The notes beneath the pieces are model-generated. The model was not told where the DNA came from. It saw only the letters and a program-made list of their open reading frames with translations, and ran no database searches. Source: Methanomicrobiales archaeon (GTDB lineage: Archaea > Halobacteriota > Methanomicrobia > Methanomicrobiales > Methanospirillaceae). From it: a DNA stretch of 46,339 nucleotides. Position numbers and translations under genes: made by a program. Shown piece after piece: positions 1 through 7,947 of the stretch (its first letter is position 1; each line of letters begins with the position of its first letter). Location: the NCBI GenBank assembly GCA_012729535.1, contig JAAYCY010000056.1, positions 1 to 46,339 of the forward strand, written 5' to 3'.

Positions 1-2
1 AG

Positions 3-323
3 GGATGCAGCTCTGAAGATAAAAACCAGATGCGGATCTCCAAATGGAAGTGTAAGATCCGGGCCTGTGTATCAGAGAAGCATCTGCACCATTGTGGGGA
101 GTGCCCGGAGTTCCCCTGCCGGCTCCGGTCCTCCCTGGACTCCCGGTATCTCAAAACCTACTCGATAGACCTGGCCCAGAATATCAGGCTACTTTGTGCT
201 TTGGGTCCGGATGAGTGGCTTGAGGAGCAGAAGAAGGACCATACCTGCCGGGTCTGTGGGGATCTGATCAATCCGTATTCGCGGGAGTGTTACGGGTGTG
301 GTGAAAAATCACCCCCTGATTAA
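3..323 (+). CDS. DUF3795 family cysteine-rich protein, 5' end outside window
   Basis: The frame is open from the first bases of the window, so the gene starts upstream; an internal ATG at 30 is probably not the real start. The visible C-terminal part has spaced cysteine pairs: a K-C-K-I-R-A-C stretch, then H-C-G-E-C-P-E-F-P-C, and a terminal C-R-V-C / C-Y-G-C pair. These match the cysteine-rich pattern of DUF3795 proteins as I know them, common in methanogens and clostridia and of unknown function, presumably metal binding. It is probably host chromosome or the edge of the accessory region. The family call is by motif only. Confidence 0.75.
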   Translation, partial: GCSSEDKNQMRISKWKCKIRACVSEKHLHHCGECPEFPCRLRSSLDSRYLKTYSIDLAQNIRLLCALGPDEWLEEQKKDHTCRVCGDLINPYSRECYGCGEKSPPD

Positions 324-438
324 GAATAATCCTCCTCCGGCCGGCTGCGCCCAGGCTTGCCAGCCTTCGGACGGGTATTCACCCGCCCACCCACCCGAAG
401 ACAAATCATCTTTCAGGTGCCGGTTCAGCATACATGCA

Positions 439-478
439 GGGGCGGGAAGGGCCCCGCCCCGGTCCCCTATCCTTTCTT
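439..478 (+). terminator. Strong GC hairpin followed by pyrimidine/T-rich tract
   Basis: A perfect 8-bp inverted repeat (GGGGCGGG at 439-446, CCCGCCCC at 453-460) is followed by a C/T-rich tract ending in TTTCTTTT. It could end transcription of the DUF3795 gene. A second small hairpin (CCTGCA 514-519 / TGCAGG 523-528, then TGTTTT) lies further on. Archaeal terminators are mainly T-runs, so the role of the stem is uncertain. Confidence 0.45.
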
Positions 479-586
479 TTCCGGATATTCAAGGGAGAAA
501 AGAAGATCAACCTCCTGCAAAGTGCAGGTGTTTTATGTCAGCCTGTCCAAGTTATTCTGCCGCAGGAGAGACCCTTAAGGGGGTGG

Positions 587-760
587 TCACTCTCCTGTGG
601 TCTCATTTTCTGCAGCAAACCGCTCAAGTTCTTTATCGCTGATCCGGTACTCTATCCCGATTTTTACCGCCTTCATTTTCCCGGTCGTGATCAGCTTCCT
701 AACCGTTTTCGGGGAGATTGCAAACATCTCCGCGACTTGCTCGGTCGTGTAGTATTGCAT
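587..760 (-). CDS. Small excisionase/AlpA-type HTH protein (57 aa)
   Basis: Reading the minus strand from the ATG at 760 gives 57 codons and a TGA at 587. The protein begins MQYYTTEQVAEMFAISPKTV and continues R-K-L-I, a Gly, then K-A-V-K-I-G and Y-R-I-S-D-K-E-L. This is the MerR-like winged helix of the excisionase/AlpA family: recognition helix after 'ISPKTVRK', wing, then a helix starting D-K-E-L. Such proteins bind DNA and either help a tyrosine recombinase excise an element or regulate element genes. It is the leftmost gene on the minus strand, the same strand as the recombinase at 44934-46151, and sits in GC-rich DNA like the rest of the putative backbone. No clear Shine-Dalgarno precedes the start, so it may be leaderless. 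Motif support is strong; the excision role is inferred. Confidence 0.8.
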   Translation of the reverse strand: MQYYTTEQVAEMFAISPKTVRKLITTGKMKAVKIGIEYRISDKELERFAAENETTGE

Positions 761-1548
761 GAATATATGTAGGGTCTTTGAAGGTATCAGAATATCTTTG
801 AGGGATAAGAGGGACCACCACGGAAGCCGAACGGTTGACCCTGCAGACGGGGAAGCGACGACAGGAGCGACCGGATGCAGGAGTCAACTTTTCGGCGTGC
901 TGGGTATCGGGTTTAGCCGATACCCGGGTCCGCAGCCAGATTGAGGGAGGGCCTCCCCTGGCCATCCCGCTTGTAAGGCGAGGACCGGAGCCCCTTCGCC
1001 AAGGGGCAGGACCGCTCCGGCTGCAGAGCAGACGGTCCAGCGGTCCGGGGTCGGTAAAGTATCCGGAGTGGAGGAGATTATACTGACGAATGAGGACCGG
1101 ACCTAGGACGAGCACCACAGCGAAGCGAGGAGCACAGCCGCAGGGAGGACCGGAGTGAGGAAGGGTATGCTCTCCGGAGCGTAGTCTGCTATTCATCTCA
1201 TGCCCAGGAAAAAACCGGAGTGTCGGGAACGAGTGAGCCGGTCCGGAACGGTCCGGCGATTGAGTGACCAAAGCGGAGCACCGGCGAACTGATCCCTGAC
1301 GAGCCGCAGGCGAGGAGGGGATGAGTGAGCATATTCCTGAATGACTCACCAGGCGGCCACACGCCGGACGGAGCGAAGCGGAGGAGGAGTGTGCCCCCAG
1401 AGGGTTCGCCGGCAGGGTGAGGATGAGGCCCCCTCTTCGGCTTGGTAGAGGGGGGCCGGCGAAAGCCAGGGGGAGTCGGTCGCAGGGGCGTAGGATGGAT
1501 TTAGAAAAGCATAACCGCCCTCTTTCAGATACTAATACTATTCATTGT
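761..1548. other. GC-rich, hairpin-dense non-coding region
   Basis: No convincing gene was found in this stretch; the long frames on both strands are low-complexity and rich in Arg, Ser and Pro. It does hold several perfect inverted repeats: GGGTATCGG 902-910 with CCGATACCC 917-925; GCCCCTT 990-996 with AAGGGGC 1001-1007, enclosed by CCGGAGC 985-991 and GCTCCGG further right; and the long stem at 1394-1473. A GAGGACCGGA-like word recurs near 979, 1090 and 1147, and a GAGCGAAGCGAGGAG-like word recurs near 1120, 1301 and 1369. It may be a large structured RNA, a replication or recombination region, or decayed repeats. Confidence 0.6.
1394..1473. other. Long compound stem-loop (possible ncRNA or DNA hairpin)
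   Basis: Three nested arms pair: CCCCC 1394-1398 with GGGGG 1469-1473; TTCGCCGG 1405-1412 with CCGGCGAA 1456-1463; CCCCCTCT 1429-1436 with AGAGGGGG 1447-1454, closing a 10-nt loop. The arms are perfect 8-mers in order, which is unlikely by chance at this spacing even in GC-rich DNA. It lies about 100 nt before the helicase start. Strand and function cannot be decided from the sequence. Confidence 0.6.
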
Positions 1549-1557
1549 TTTTAAAAA
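1548..1557 (+). promoter_or_regulatory. TATA-like box of the DUF499/DUF1156 defence cassette
   Basis: TTTTTAAAAA lies about 20-25 nt before the ATG at 1576, the distance expected for an archaeal TATA box driving a leaderless transcript. There is no Shine-Dalgarno before that ATG. Base composition switches from GC-rich to AT-rich just upstream, near 1500. Confidence 0.5.
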
Positions 1558-1575
1558 CTCTCTGAATCTGATATT

Positions 1576-4500
1576 ATGACGGATATTTCTTCAATACTCG
1601 ATAGATTAATACCGGGCACCCTTATTAAAGGGCCGATGTTTAATGAACCGGTCATAATTATTACTGTTACCGATCTTGATGATCCGGTTGAAATCAAAGG
1701 ACAGGGAGTGAATACCAATAAAGTCCATACTCCATATCTCTCCTATGACCAGGTTCGAGAAATTGAATTTGTTAAGAGTGAAGAACCCTTTTGTGGAGAT
1801 GCAAAAAAATTCAAACTCGCAATAGAGGCAATGAGGATTGGGCTTGCCTATGAATATGATCCCTATTTTTCTCTGTCTATAGCCAGAATTGATCCACTTC
1901 CTCATCAACTTGAAGCCGTATATGATTATTTTCTGAAACTTCCCAGAATTCGATTTTTATTAGCAGATGATCCAGGGGCCGGAAAAACAATTATGGCTGG
2001 GCTTCTGATCAAAGAGTTAAAAAATCGGGGTCTTATCAAACGAATTCTTTTGGTTACTCCAGCGAATCTGACCTTTCAATGGCAGCGGGAGATGAAAGAA
2101 AAATTCAGGGAACAATTCCAGATTGTCAGAGGTGATATTCTTCGCTCATCATATGGTGTAAATCCCTGGGTTGAATACGATCAGGCTATCACCTCAATTT
2201 CATGGATTTCTGTAATTCCTGATGCTCAAGATAGTCTTCTCAAATCCCATTGGGATCTGGTTATTGTTGATGAATCTCATAAAATGAGTGCTTCAAGCCC
2301 GGAACACAAAACACTTGCATATCAAATGGGTGAGAAACTCGCTGACCGGACTGATCATCTCCTTCTCATGACGGCTACCCCCCATAAGGGAGACCCCAAA
2401 GCATTCCGACTCTTCCTCGAACTTCTGGACAAAGATGTGTATGGTGATATCTCCAGTCTTGAAGAGGCGATGAGAAACCGTGATGCTCCCTTTTATCTCC
2501 GTCGGGTAAAAGAAGCCCTCGTTACCTTCCCAGATCCAGAGACCGGGAAGTCAATGAGCCTCTTTACAAAGAGGAATGTTAAAACAGCAACTTTTGAGAT
2601 CAATGAACAGGAACTCGATCTCTATGACAAACTCACCGATTATGTTGAAGAGCAGTCACAGAAGGCAGCCCAGGACAATTCAGCCAGAGGACGGGCACTC
2701 GGCTTTACGATGGCGATGCTCCAGCGTCGTTTCTCTTCAAGTATCTATGCACTTCGTCAAACCCTCGAACGGATGAAAGCAAAGAGAGAAGATATACTCA
2801 GGGATCCTGAAGGATATCGGAAGCGACAGATGGAACGTCGTCTTCCTGATGATTTCTATGAACTCACTGAGGAAGAACAACAGGATATTCTCTCTCAATT
2901 AGAGGAACTGGTAGCCTCATATGATCCTGAAGATCTGAAACAAGATATCCGCAGTCTTTCTATCCTCATTGAAAAAGCAAGAGAATTAGAAGAGAAACAG
3001 ATCGAATCCAAGCTTGTAAAATTAAAGAAAGTGATTACGGAGGAAGGGATCTTTAAAGATCCGACAATGAAACTCCTGCTTTTTACTGAGCATAAGGATA
3101 CGCTGACTTATCTTGTGGAACGGCTCAAGGAGTGGGGTCTGACTGTAACGTACATTGCCGGAGGGATGAAGCCGGGGAGCAGGAATGAACCAGGCACTCG
3201 GCTCTTTGCTGAACAGGATTTCCGTGATTCCTGTCAGATTCTTGTTGCTACCGAGGCAGCTGGTGAAGGTATCAATCTTCAGTTCTGCTGGTTTATGATC
3301 AATTATGATATCCCCTGGAACCCGATGCGACTTGAACAGCGGATGGGTCGTATTCATCGGTACGGACAGGAGAAGGATTGTCTCATCTCTAATTTTGTAT
3401 CAACAAATACCCGTGAAGGCCGGGTTCTTCAGAAATTATTTGAGCGGATCCGGAGGATAGAAGATGATCTCGATCCGAACAGAACTGGTAAGATCTTTAA
3501 TGTTCTTGGAGATATCCTTCCGGCCAACCAATTAGAAAAGATGGTTCGGGATCTCTATGCCCGAAATCTCACCGAAGATGTGATTCACGACCGGCTCATC
3601 CACGATGTGAACACAGAGCGATTCAGAAAAATTACCGAATCAGCTCTTGAAGGTCTTGCAAAGCGTGAACTTAATCTTTCAATGATAGTCAGCAAGAGTG
3701 CTGAAGCGAAAGAAAAGCGTCTTGTTCCTGAAGTCATTGAAGACTTTTTTATTAAATCCGGAGACATCACCTCTCTAAAGCCCAAGGAAAATACTCCCGG
3801 CTCTCATATCTACCGTGTCGGAAGAGTTCCCCGGCATCTTCAGAAGATTGGAGAACATCTCTATGACCGGTATGGAGAACTTGGGAAGGAATACAAAGAA
3901 ATTGTTTTTAGTAAAGAGATTCTCAAGACTCATCCTCTCCTCGAATGGGTTACTCCAGGTCATATTCTCTTTGAGGTTGTCAGGGCTGATATTTTAGAAC
4001 AGGCTGAATCAGAACTGGTTAATGGAGCGGTATTCTACGATATTAACCGAACAACCCCGGCAGTTTGTGATGTGTTTGCTGCATCAGTGAAAGATGGACG
4101 AGGTCAGGTGGTTCACAAACGACTCTTTGTGATTGAGACTGCTGAGGATAATACCATCACGATGCGACAACCGACACTTTTTATTGACCTGATTCCGGCA
4201 TCTGGAGTAACAACGGCCCTGTCCTTTTCACAACCGGATACAGTAGCGGTGAAAAAGGAGTTGTACCGTCATGCCTTCAAAGCATTCCTTGAAGAAGTGG
4301 AAAAAGAACGGATTCAACAGACCGATGTGGTAAAGAAGCATGTCGAGATGAGTTTGAACGAACTAATCAGGCATAAAAATAATATCCTGATTGATTTTCT
4401 CAAACAGAAGAGTACTGGAGATACAGATTCAGGAGTCACAGGAAGGATCACTATCATTCAGAATGAGATTGATGAACTCACCAACCGTCTTGAGAGAAGG

Positions 4501-5004
4501 CGGACCGAAATTGAACAGGAACGAAACTGCAAGATTGAGGATGTTCAGCATATCGGTCGCGCTCTTATACTCCCTCATCCTGGAAGGAAAGAGCCCAAAA
4601 TTGCCCCAATGGTCAGGGACGATGAGATTGAACGAATCGCCGTAGCCGTAGTGACTCAATATGAAGAGAACAGAGGTTGGTCAGTTGAAAGTGTTGAGAA
4701 AGATGACCGTGGATTTGATCTCATATCAAGAAAACCACACCCCGAGGATCCCAAGACTTCAATAGAAGTCCGGTTTATCGAGGTGAAAGGCCGGGCAGGA
4801 ATTGGAGAGATCGGTCTTACCAGTAACGAATACGAGACTGCTAAACGTCTGAAAGAGGATTACTGGCTCTATGTGGTGTATAACTGTGGATCAATTCCTA
4901 AAATTCACATTATCCGGGATCCGGTTCGGCTCGGATGGAAACCGATTACCCAGATTGCACATTATCACGTGGGATCAGACGCCATTCTCGGAGCAGTGGA
5001 CTGA
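1576..5004 (+). CDS. SNF2-type helicase with C-terminal DUF3883 (1142 aa)
   Basis: A superfamily 2 DNA translocase/helicase. Visible motifs: Walker A D-D-P-G-A-G-K-T near residue 135, Walker B variant V-D-E-S-H near 230 (DESH rather than DEAH), T-A-T-P-H near 265, and the C-terminal RecA-like domain with E-Q-R-M-G-R-I-H-R-Y-G-Q near 590. Residues about 1030-1120 carry a DUF3883 domain (F-I-E-V-K-G-R then N-E-Y-E-T-A), a PDDEXK-like fold found at the ends of defence helicases. It is the first gene of a plus-strand operon with a DUF1156 methylase, a DUF4062 NTPase and a DUF499 ATPase. I infer restriction-like anti-virus activity in which the helicase tracks along DNA and the methylase marks self. 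It resembles the BREX helicase at 33810 in its core motifs but is a separate gene. Start chosen at the first ATG after the TATA-like box. Confidence 0.85.
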   Translation: MTDISSILDRLIPGTLIKGPMFNEPVIIITVTDLDDPVEIKGQGVNTNKVHTPYLSYDQVREIEFVKSEEPFCGDAKKFKLAIEAMRIGLAYEYDPYFSLSIARIDPLPHQLEAVYDYFLKLPRIRFLLADDPGAGKTIMAGLLIKELKNRGLIKRILLVTPANLTFQWQREMKEKFREQFQIVRGDILRSSYGVNPWVEYDQAITSISWISVIPDAQDSLLKSHWDLVIVDESHKMSASSPEHKTLAYQMGEKLADRTDHLLLMTATPHKGDPKAFRLFLELLDKDVYGDISSLEEAMRNRDAPFYLRRVKEALVTFPDPETGKSMSLFTKRNVKTATFEINEQELDLYDKLTDYVEEQSQKAAQDNSARGRALGFTMAMLQRRFSSSIYALRQTLERMKAKREDILRDPEGYRKRQMERRLPDDFYELTEEEQQDILSQLEELVASYDPEDLKQDIRSLSILIEKARELEEKQIESKLVKLKKVITEEGIFKDPTMKLLLFTEHKDTLTYLVERLKEWGLTVTYIAGGMKPGSRNEPGTRLFAEQDFRDSCQILVATEAAGEGINLQFCWFMINYDIPWNPMRLEQRMGRIHRYGQEKDCLISNFVSTNTREGRVLQKLFERIRRIEDDLDPNRTGKIFNVLGDILPANQLEKMVRDLYARNLTEDVIHDRLIHDVNTERFRKITESALEGLAKRELNLSMIVSKSAEAKEKRLVPEVIEDFFIKSGDITSLKPKENTPGSHIYRVGRVPRHLQKIGEHLYDRYGELGKEYKEIVFSKEILKTHPLLEWVTPGHILFEVVRADILEQAESELVNGAVFYDINRTTPAVCDVFAASVKDGRGQVVHKRLFVIETAEDNTITMRQPTLFIDLIPASGVTTALSFSQPDTVAVKKELYRHAFKAFLEEVEKERIQQTDVVKKHVEMSLNELIRHKNNILIDFLKQKSTGDTDSGVTGRITIIQNEIDELTNRLERRRTEIEQERNCKIEDVQHIGRALILPHPGRKEPKIAPMVRDDEIERIAVAVVTQYEENRGWSVESVEKDDRGFDLISRKPHPEDPKTSIEVRFIEVKGRAGIGEIGLTSNEYETAKRLKEDYWLYVVYNCGSIPKIHIIRDPVRLGWKPITQIAHYHVGSDAILGAVD

Positions 5005-5030
5005 TAAATAATTAAAATAGTTGTGATATC

Positions 5031-7943
5031 ATGCCTTCCCAAACCATAACCTATCCAAAACGGCTGATTGAAGTCGATCTCCCGATAAAAAAGATATCTG
5101 AACACGCACGCCGTGAAAAATCCATCCGTCATGGTCATATTTCTACCCTTCATATCTGGTGGGCCCGGCGTCCACTCGCTGCCTGTAGGGCAGTAATCTG
5201 TGCTTCACTCTGGCCTGATCCGGCTGATCCTCTTTGTCCGAAAGAATTTATTGAAACTGCCAGAAAAGTGATGGACCGGTTTTGGAATCAGCAACAGGTT
5301 GAGAAGAGGGAATTATCAAAATCTCTGGCTCTTCGTCAGGCTTTATTAGATTTTATTGCTGACTTTGCAAACTGGGATAATTCAACTAAGGAAGAGTATA
5401 TCAATCCAGCCAGGGAATTAACCCAAATCGCTCATGAATCATTAGGCGGAGTAAAAGGGACTAGGCCATTGGTTGTTGATCCATTTGCAGGCGGCGGATC
5501 AATACCACTAGAAGCCCTTCGTGTAGGCGCTGATTCATATGGCAGTGATCTCAATCCAGTTGCAGTTCTTTTGAATAAGGTAGTTCTTGAATATATTCCT
5601 AAACATGGAAAAGAATTGGCTGAAGAAATCAAAAAGTGGGGGATGTGGGTTAAGGCAGAGGCAGAAAAAGAACTTGCTGAATTTTACCCTAATAATTCTG
5701 ATGGTTCAATTCCGATAGCCTATCTATGGGCTAGGACGATCAAGTGTGAAGGACCGGGATGTGGAGTAGAAATCCCTTTACTCCGAACACTTTGGTTATC
5801 AAAACCCAAAGGGAATAAAAATAAAGTTGCTTTAAAAATTACCCCCAACATAAAAGAAAATAGAATTGAATTTGACATTATCAAGGGAGAAAGCTTAGAT
5901 AACGTTGGGAAAGGAACAGTCAATAGAGGATCAGCCACATGCCCTTGTTGTGGATATACCACTCCGGTGATATCTGTCAGGGAACAATTGAGAAAAAAAC
6001 ATGGGGGGACAAATGATGCGAGATTATTCTGTGTTGTCTCTTCGAGTCCAGGTGAACAGGGTAAAACCTATCGACTACCGACAGAAAATGATCTAAAAAT
6101 CGTAAATAATGCAAAAAATGAACTAGCAAGAATCATTAAAGATAATAAAACGGGATTTAGTTTAATACCTGATGAGTTATTGCCTCCAAAAGGCACGCTC
6201 GGATTTCGAGTACAAGGATATGGAATTGAAAAATGGTATGAAATTTTTTCAGATAGACAATTACTTTCTCTAATTACCCTAGTTAAAAAGGTGCATGAAG
6301 CATCAAATCTTTCACAAAATCCTGTTGTTAATGATATATTATCTATTGCCATTAATAGACAAGCAGATTATTTATCCTCCTTAGTTGTTTGGGCAAATAG
6401 TGGAGAATTCATTGCTCATACATTTGGGCGTCAAGCTCTTCCAATGGTATGGGAGTGGCCTGAATGTAATCTTTGGGCTGAAACATCTGGCAATTGGGAA
6501 GGGGCAATTGGATGGATATATCGATTTATTGAAGAATGTTCAATAAATTATCCAATCATTGGTAAATCCTGTCAAGGAAAAGCACAATCTATTGATTTAA
6601 AAGATGATTCTGCTCAGGCGTTCATTACAGATCCGCCATATTATGATTCAGTCCCATATGCGGATTTGTCAGATTTCTTTTATGTTTGGTTCAAGCGATC
6701 TAATAAATCAAATCTATTTTTGGACAACTTGACTCCAAAAATTGATGAAGCTATTGTAGATCCAAGTAAAAGAAAGGATAAGGTTTTTTTTGAAACAAAC
6801 ATTGGTTATGCATTAACAGAAGGAAGACGGATTATCGCTCCAGGTTCTATTGGAGTAGTCGTATTTGCTCATAAGGATACTATCGGTTGGGAGTCTCTTC
6901 TACAGGCAATGCTAAATTCGGGTTGGATTATTACTGGTTCATGGCCAATAGACACAGAAAGACCTGGTAGATTACGTTCCCAAAAATCAGCAGCTCTAGC
7001 ATCTTCTATTCACCTTGTCTGTCGCCCTCGTGAAAATCCTGACGGATCCCTTCGTGAAGAGGTTGGCGACTGGAGAGAGGTACTCCAAGAACTTCCCGGT
7101 CGAATTCATGAATGGATGCCCAGGCTTGCTGCAGAAGGAGTGGTTGGAGCAGACGCTATCTTTGCCTGTCTCGGTCCGGCTCTTGAAATTTTCTCCCGAT
7201 ATTCTTCTGTAGAAAAGCCAAATGGTGAGATTGTCACCCTCCGGGAATATCTTGAGCATGTTTGGGCCGCTGTAGCCAAAGAAGCACTATCCATGATTTT
7301 TACCGGTGCCGATACTTCTGGCTTTGAAGAGGATGCCCGTCTCACAGCCATGTGGCTCTGGACCTTATCAACAGGCGGACCAGTATCATCAGAGAGTGAT
7401 GAAGATGAGGATGAAGACGATGAGAGTGATGAAGAAGAATCCGGTTCAAAGAAGAAGGTGAAAGGATATATCCTTGAATACGATGCTGCCAGAAAGATCG
7501 CTCAGGGATTAGGAGCAGATCTCTCATCTCTTCCAGGCCTTGTTGAAGTTAAAGGAGAGAAAGCCAGACTTTTACCGGTCGGTGAGCGAAGTACCTATCT
7601 CCTTGGAAAATCTGGAACTGTAGTTCAGGCAAAAGGTCGGAAAAGGAAAGATAAACAGGTTACTCTTGGAGGAACTTCTGAAGATGGTTCTGATGTCCCC
7701 CAGGAAGTTGTAGAAATGGGGGAGGTTACACCAGGTAAGACGACCCTTGATCGAATCCATCAGAGCATGATTCTTTTCCAAGCCGGTCGAGGAGAGGCTC
7801 TCAAAGGTTTCCTTCTTGAAAACGCCCGCGAACCGAAGTTCTGGAAACTTGCTCAGTCATTATCGGCTCTTTATCCACCTGGAACAGAGGAGAAAAGATG
7901 GGTGGATGGTGTGTTAGCAAGAAAGAAAGGATTAGGGCTGTGA
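5031..7943 (+). CDS. DUF1156 adenine-specific DNA methyltransferase (970 aa)
   Basis: The N-terminus (L-I-E-V-D-L-P-I-K-K-I-S-E-H-A-R-R-E-K, then W-W-A-R-R-P-L) is the DUF1156 signature. SAM-binding motif I is D-P-F-A-G-G-G-S near residue 150; the catalytic motif is D-P-P-Y near 533, as in N6-adenine (or N4-cytosine) methylases. Cysteine pairs C-E-G-P-G-C near 240 and C-P-C-C near 303 suggest a zinc site. Residues about 784-808 form an acidic run of Glu, Asp and Ser before a K-K-K-V-K patch. It probably methylates host DNA so the helicase and ATPases of the operon ignore it. Roughly 5640-7010 is visibly AT-richer than both ends, suggesting a replaced central, perhaps target-recognition, segment. 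It lies 26 nt after the helicase and 4 nt before the DUF4062 gene. Confidence 0.87.
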   Translation: MPSQTITYPKRLIEVDLPIKKISEHARREKSIRHGHISTLHIWWARRPLAACRAVICASLWPDPADPLCPKEFIETARKVMDRFWNQQQVEKRELSKSLALRQALLDFIADFANWDNSTKEEYINPARELTQIAHESLGGVKGTRPLVVDPFAGGGSIPLEALRVGADSYGSDLNPVAVLLNKVVLEYIPKHGKELAEEIKKWGMWVKAEAEKELAEFYPNNSDGSIPIAYLWARTIKCEGPGCGVEIPLLRTLWLSKPKGNKNKVALKITPNIKENRIEFDIIKGESLDNVGKGTVNRGSATCPCCGYTTPVISVREQLRKKHGGTNDARLFCVVSSSPGEQGKTYRLPTENDLKIVNNAKNELARIIKDNKTGFSLIPDELLPPKGTLGFRVQGYGIEKWYEIFSDRQLLSLITLVKKVHEASNLSQNPVVNDILSIAINRQADYLSSLVVWANSGEFIAHTFGRQALPMVWEWPECNLWAETSGNWEGAIGWIYRFIEECSINYPIIGKSCQGKAQSIDLKDDSAQAFITDPPYYDSVPYADLSDFFYVWFKRSNKSNLFLDNLTPKIDEAIVDPSKRKDKVFFETNIGYALTEGRRIIAPGSIGVVVFAHKDTIGWESLLQAMLNSGWIITGSWPIDTERPGRLRSQKSAALASSIHLVCRPRENPDGSLREEVGDWREVLQELPGRIHEWMPRLAAEGVVGADAIFACLGPALEIFSRYSSVEKPNGEIVTLREYLEHVWAAVAKEALSMIFTGADTSGFEEDARLTAMWLWTLSTGGPVSSESDEDEDEDDESDEEESGSKKKVKGYILEYDAARKIAQGLGADLSSLPGLVEVKGEKARLLPVGERSTYLLGKSGTVVQAKGRKRKDKQVTLGGTSEDGSDVPQEVVEMGEVTPGKTTLDRIHQSMILFQAGRGEALKGFLLENAREPKFWKLAQSLSALYPPGTEEKRWVDGVLARKKGLGL

Positions 7944-7947
7944 TGGG

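Noticed and set aside
298-772. Overlapping plus-strand frames after the DUF3795 gene
   Set aside because: Composition is not protein-like and they run through the hairpins and antisense to the excisionase-like gene.
699-1349. Long minus-strand frame of 216 codons in the GC-rich left region
   Set aside because: Arg/Ser/Pro-rich low complexity, no ribosome site, and its end overlaps the better-supported excisionase-like gene in another frame.
761-1490. RNase P or SRP RNA in the structured region
   Set aside because: The conserved core words of those RNAs were not seen on either strand.
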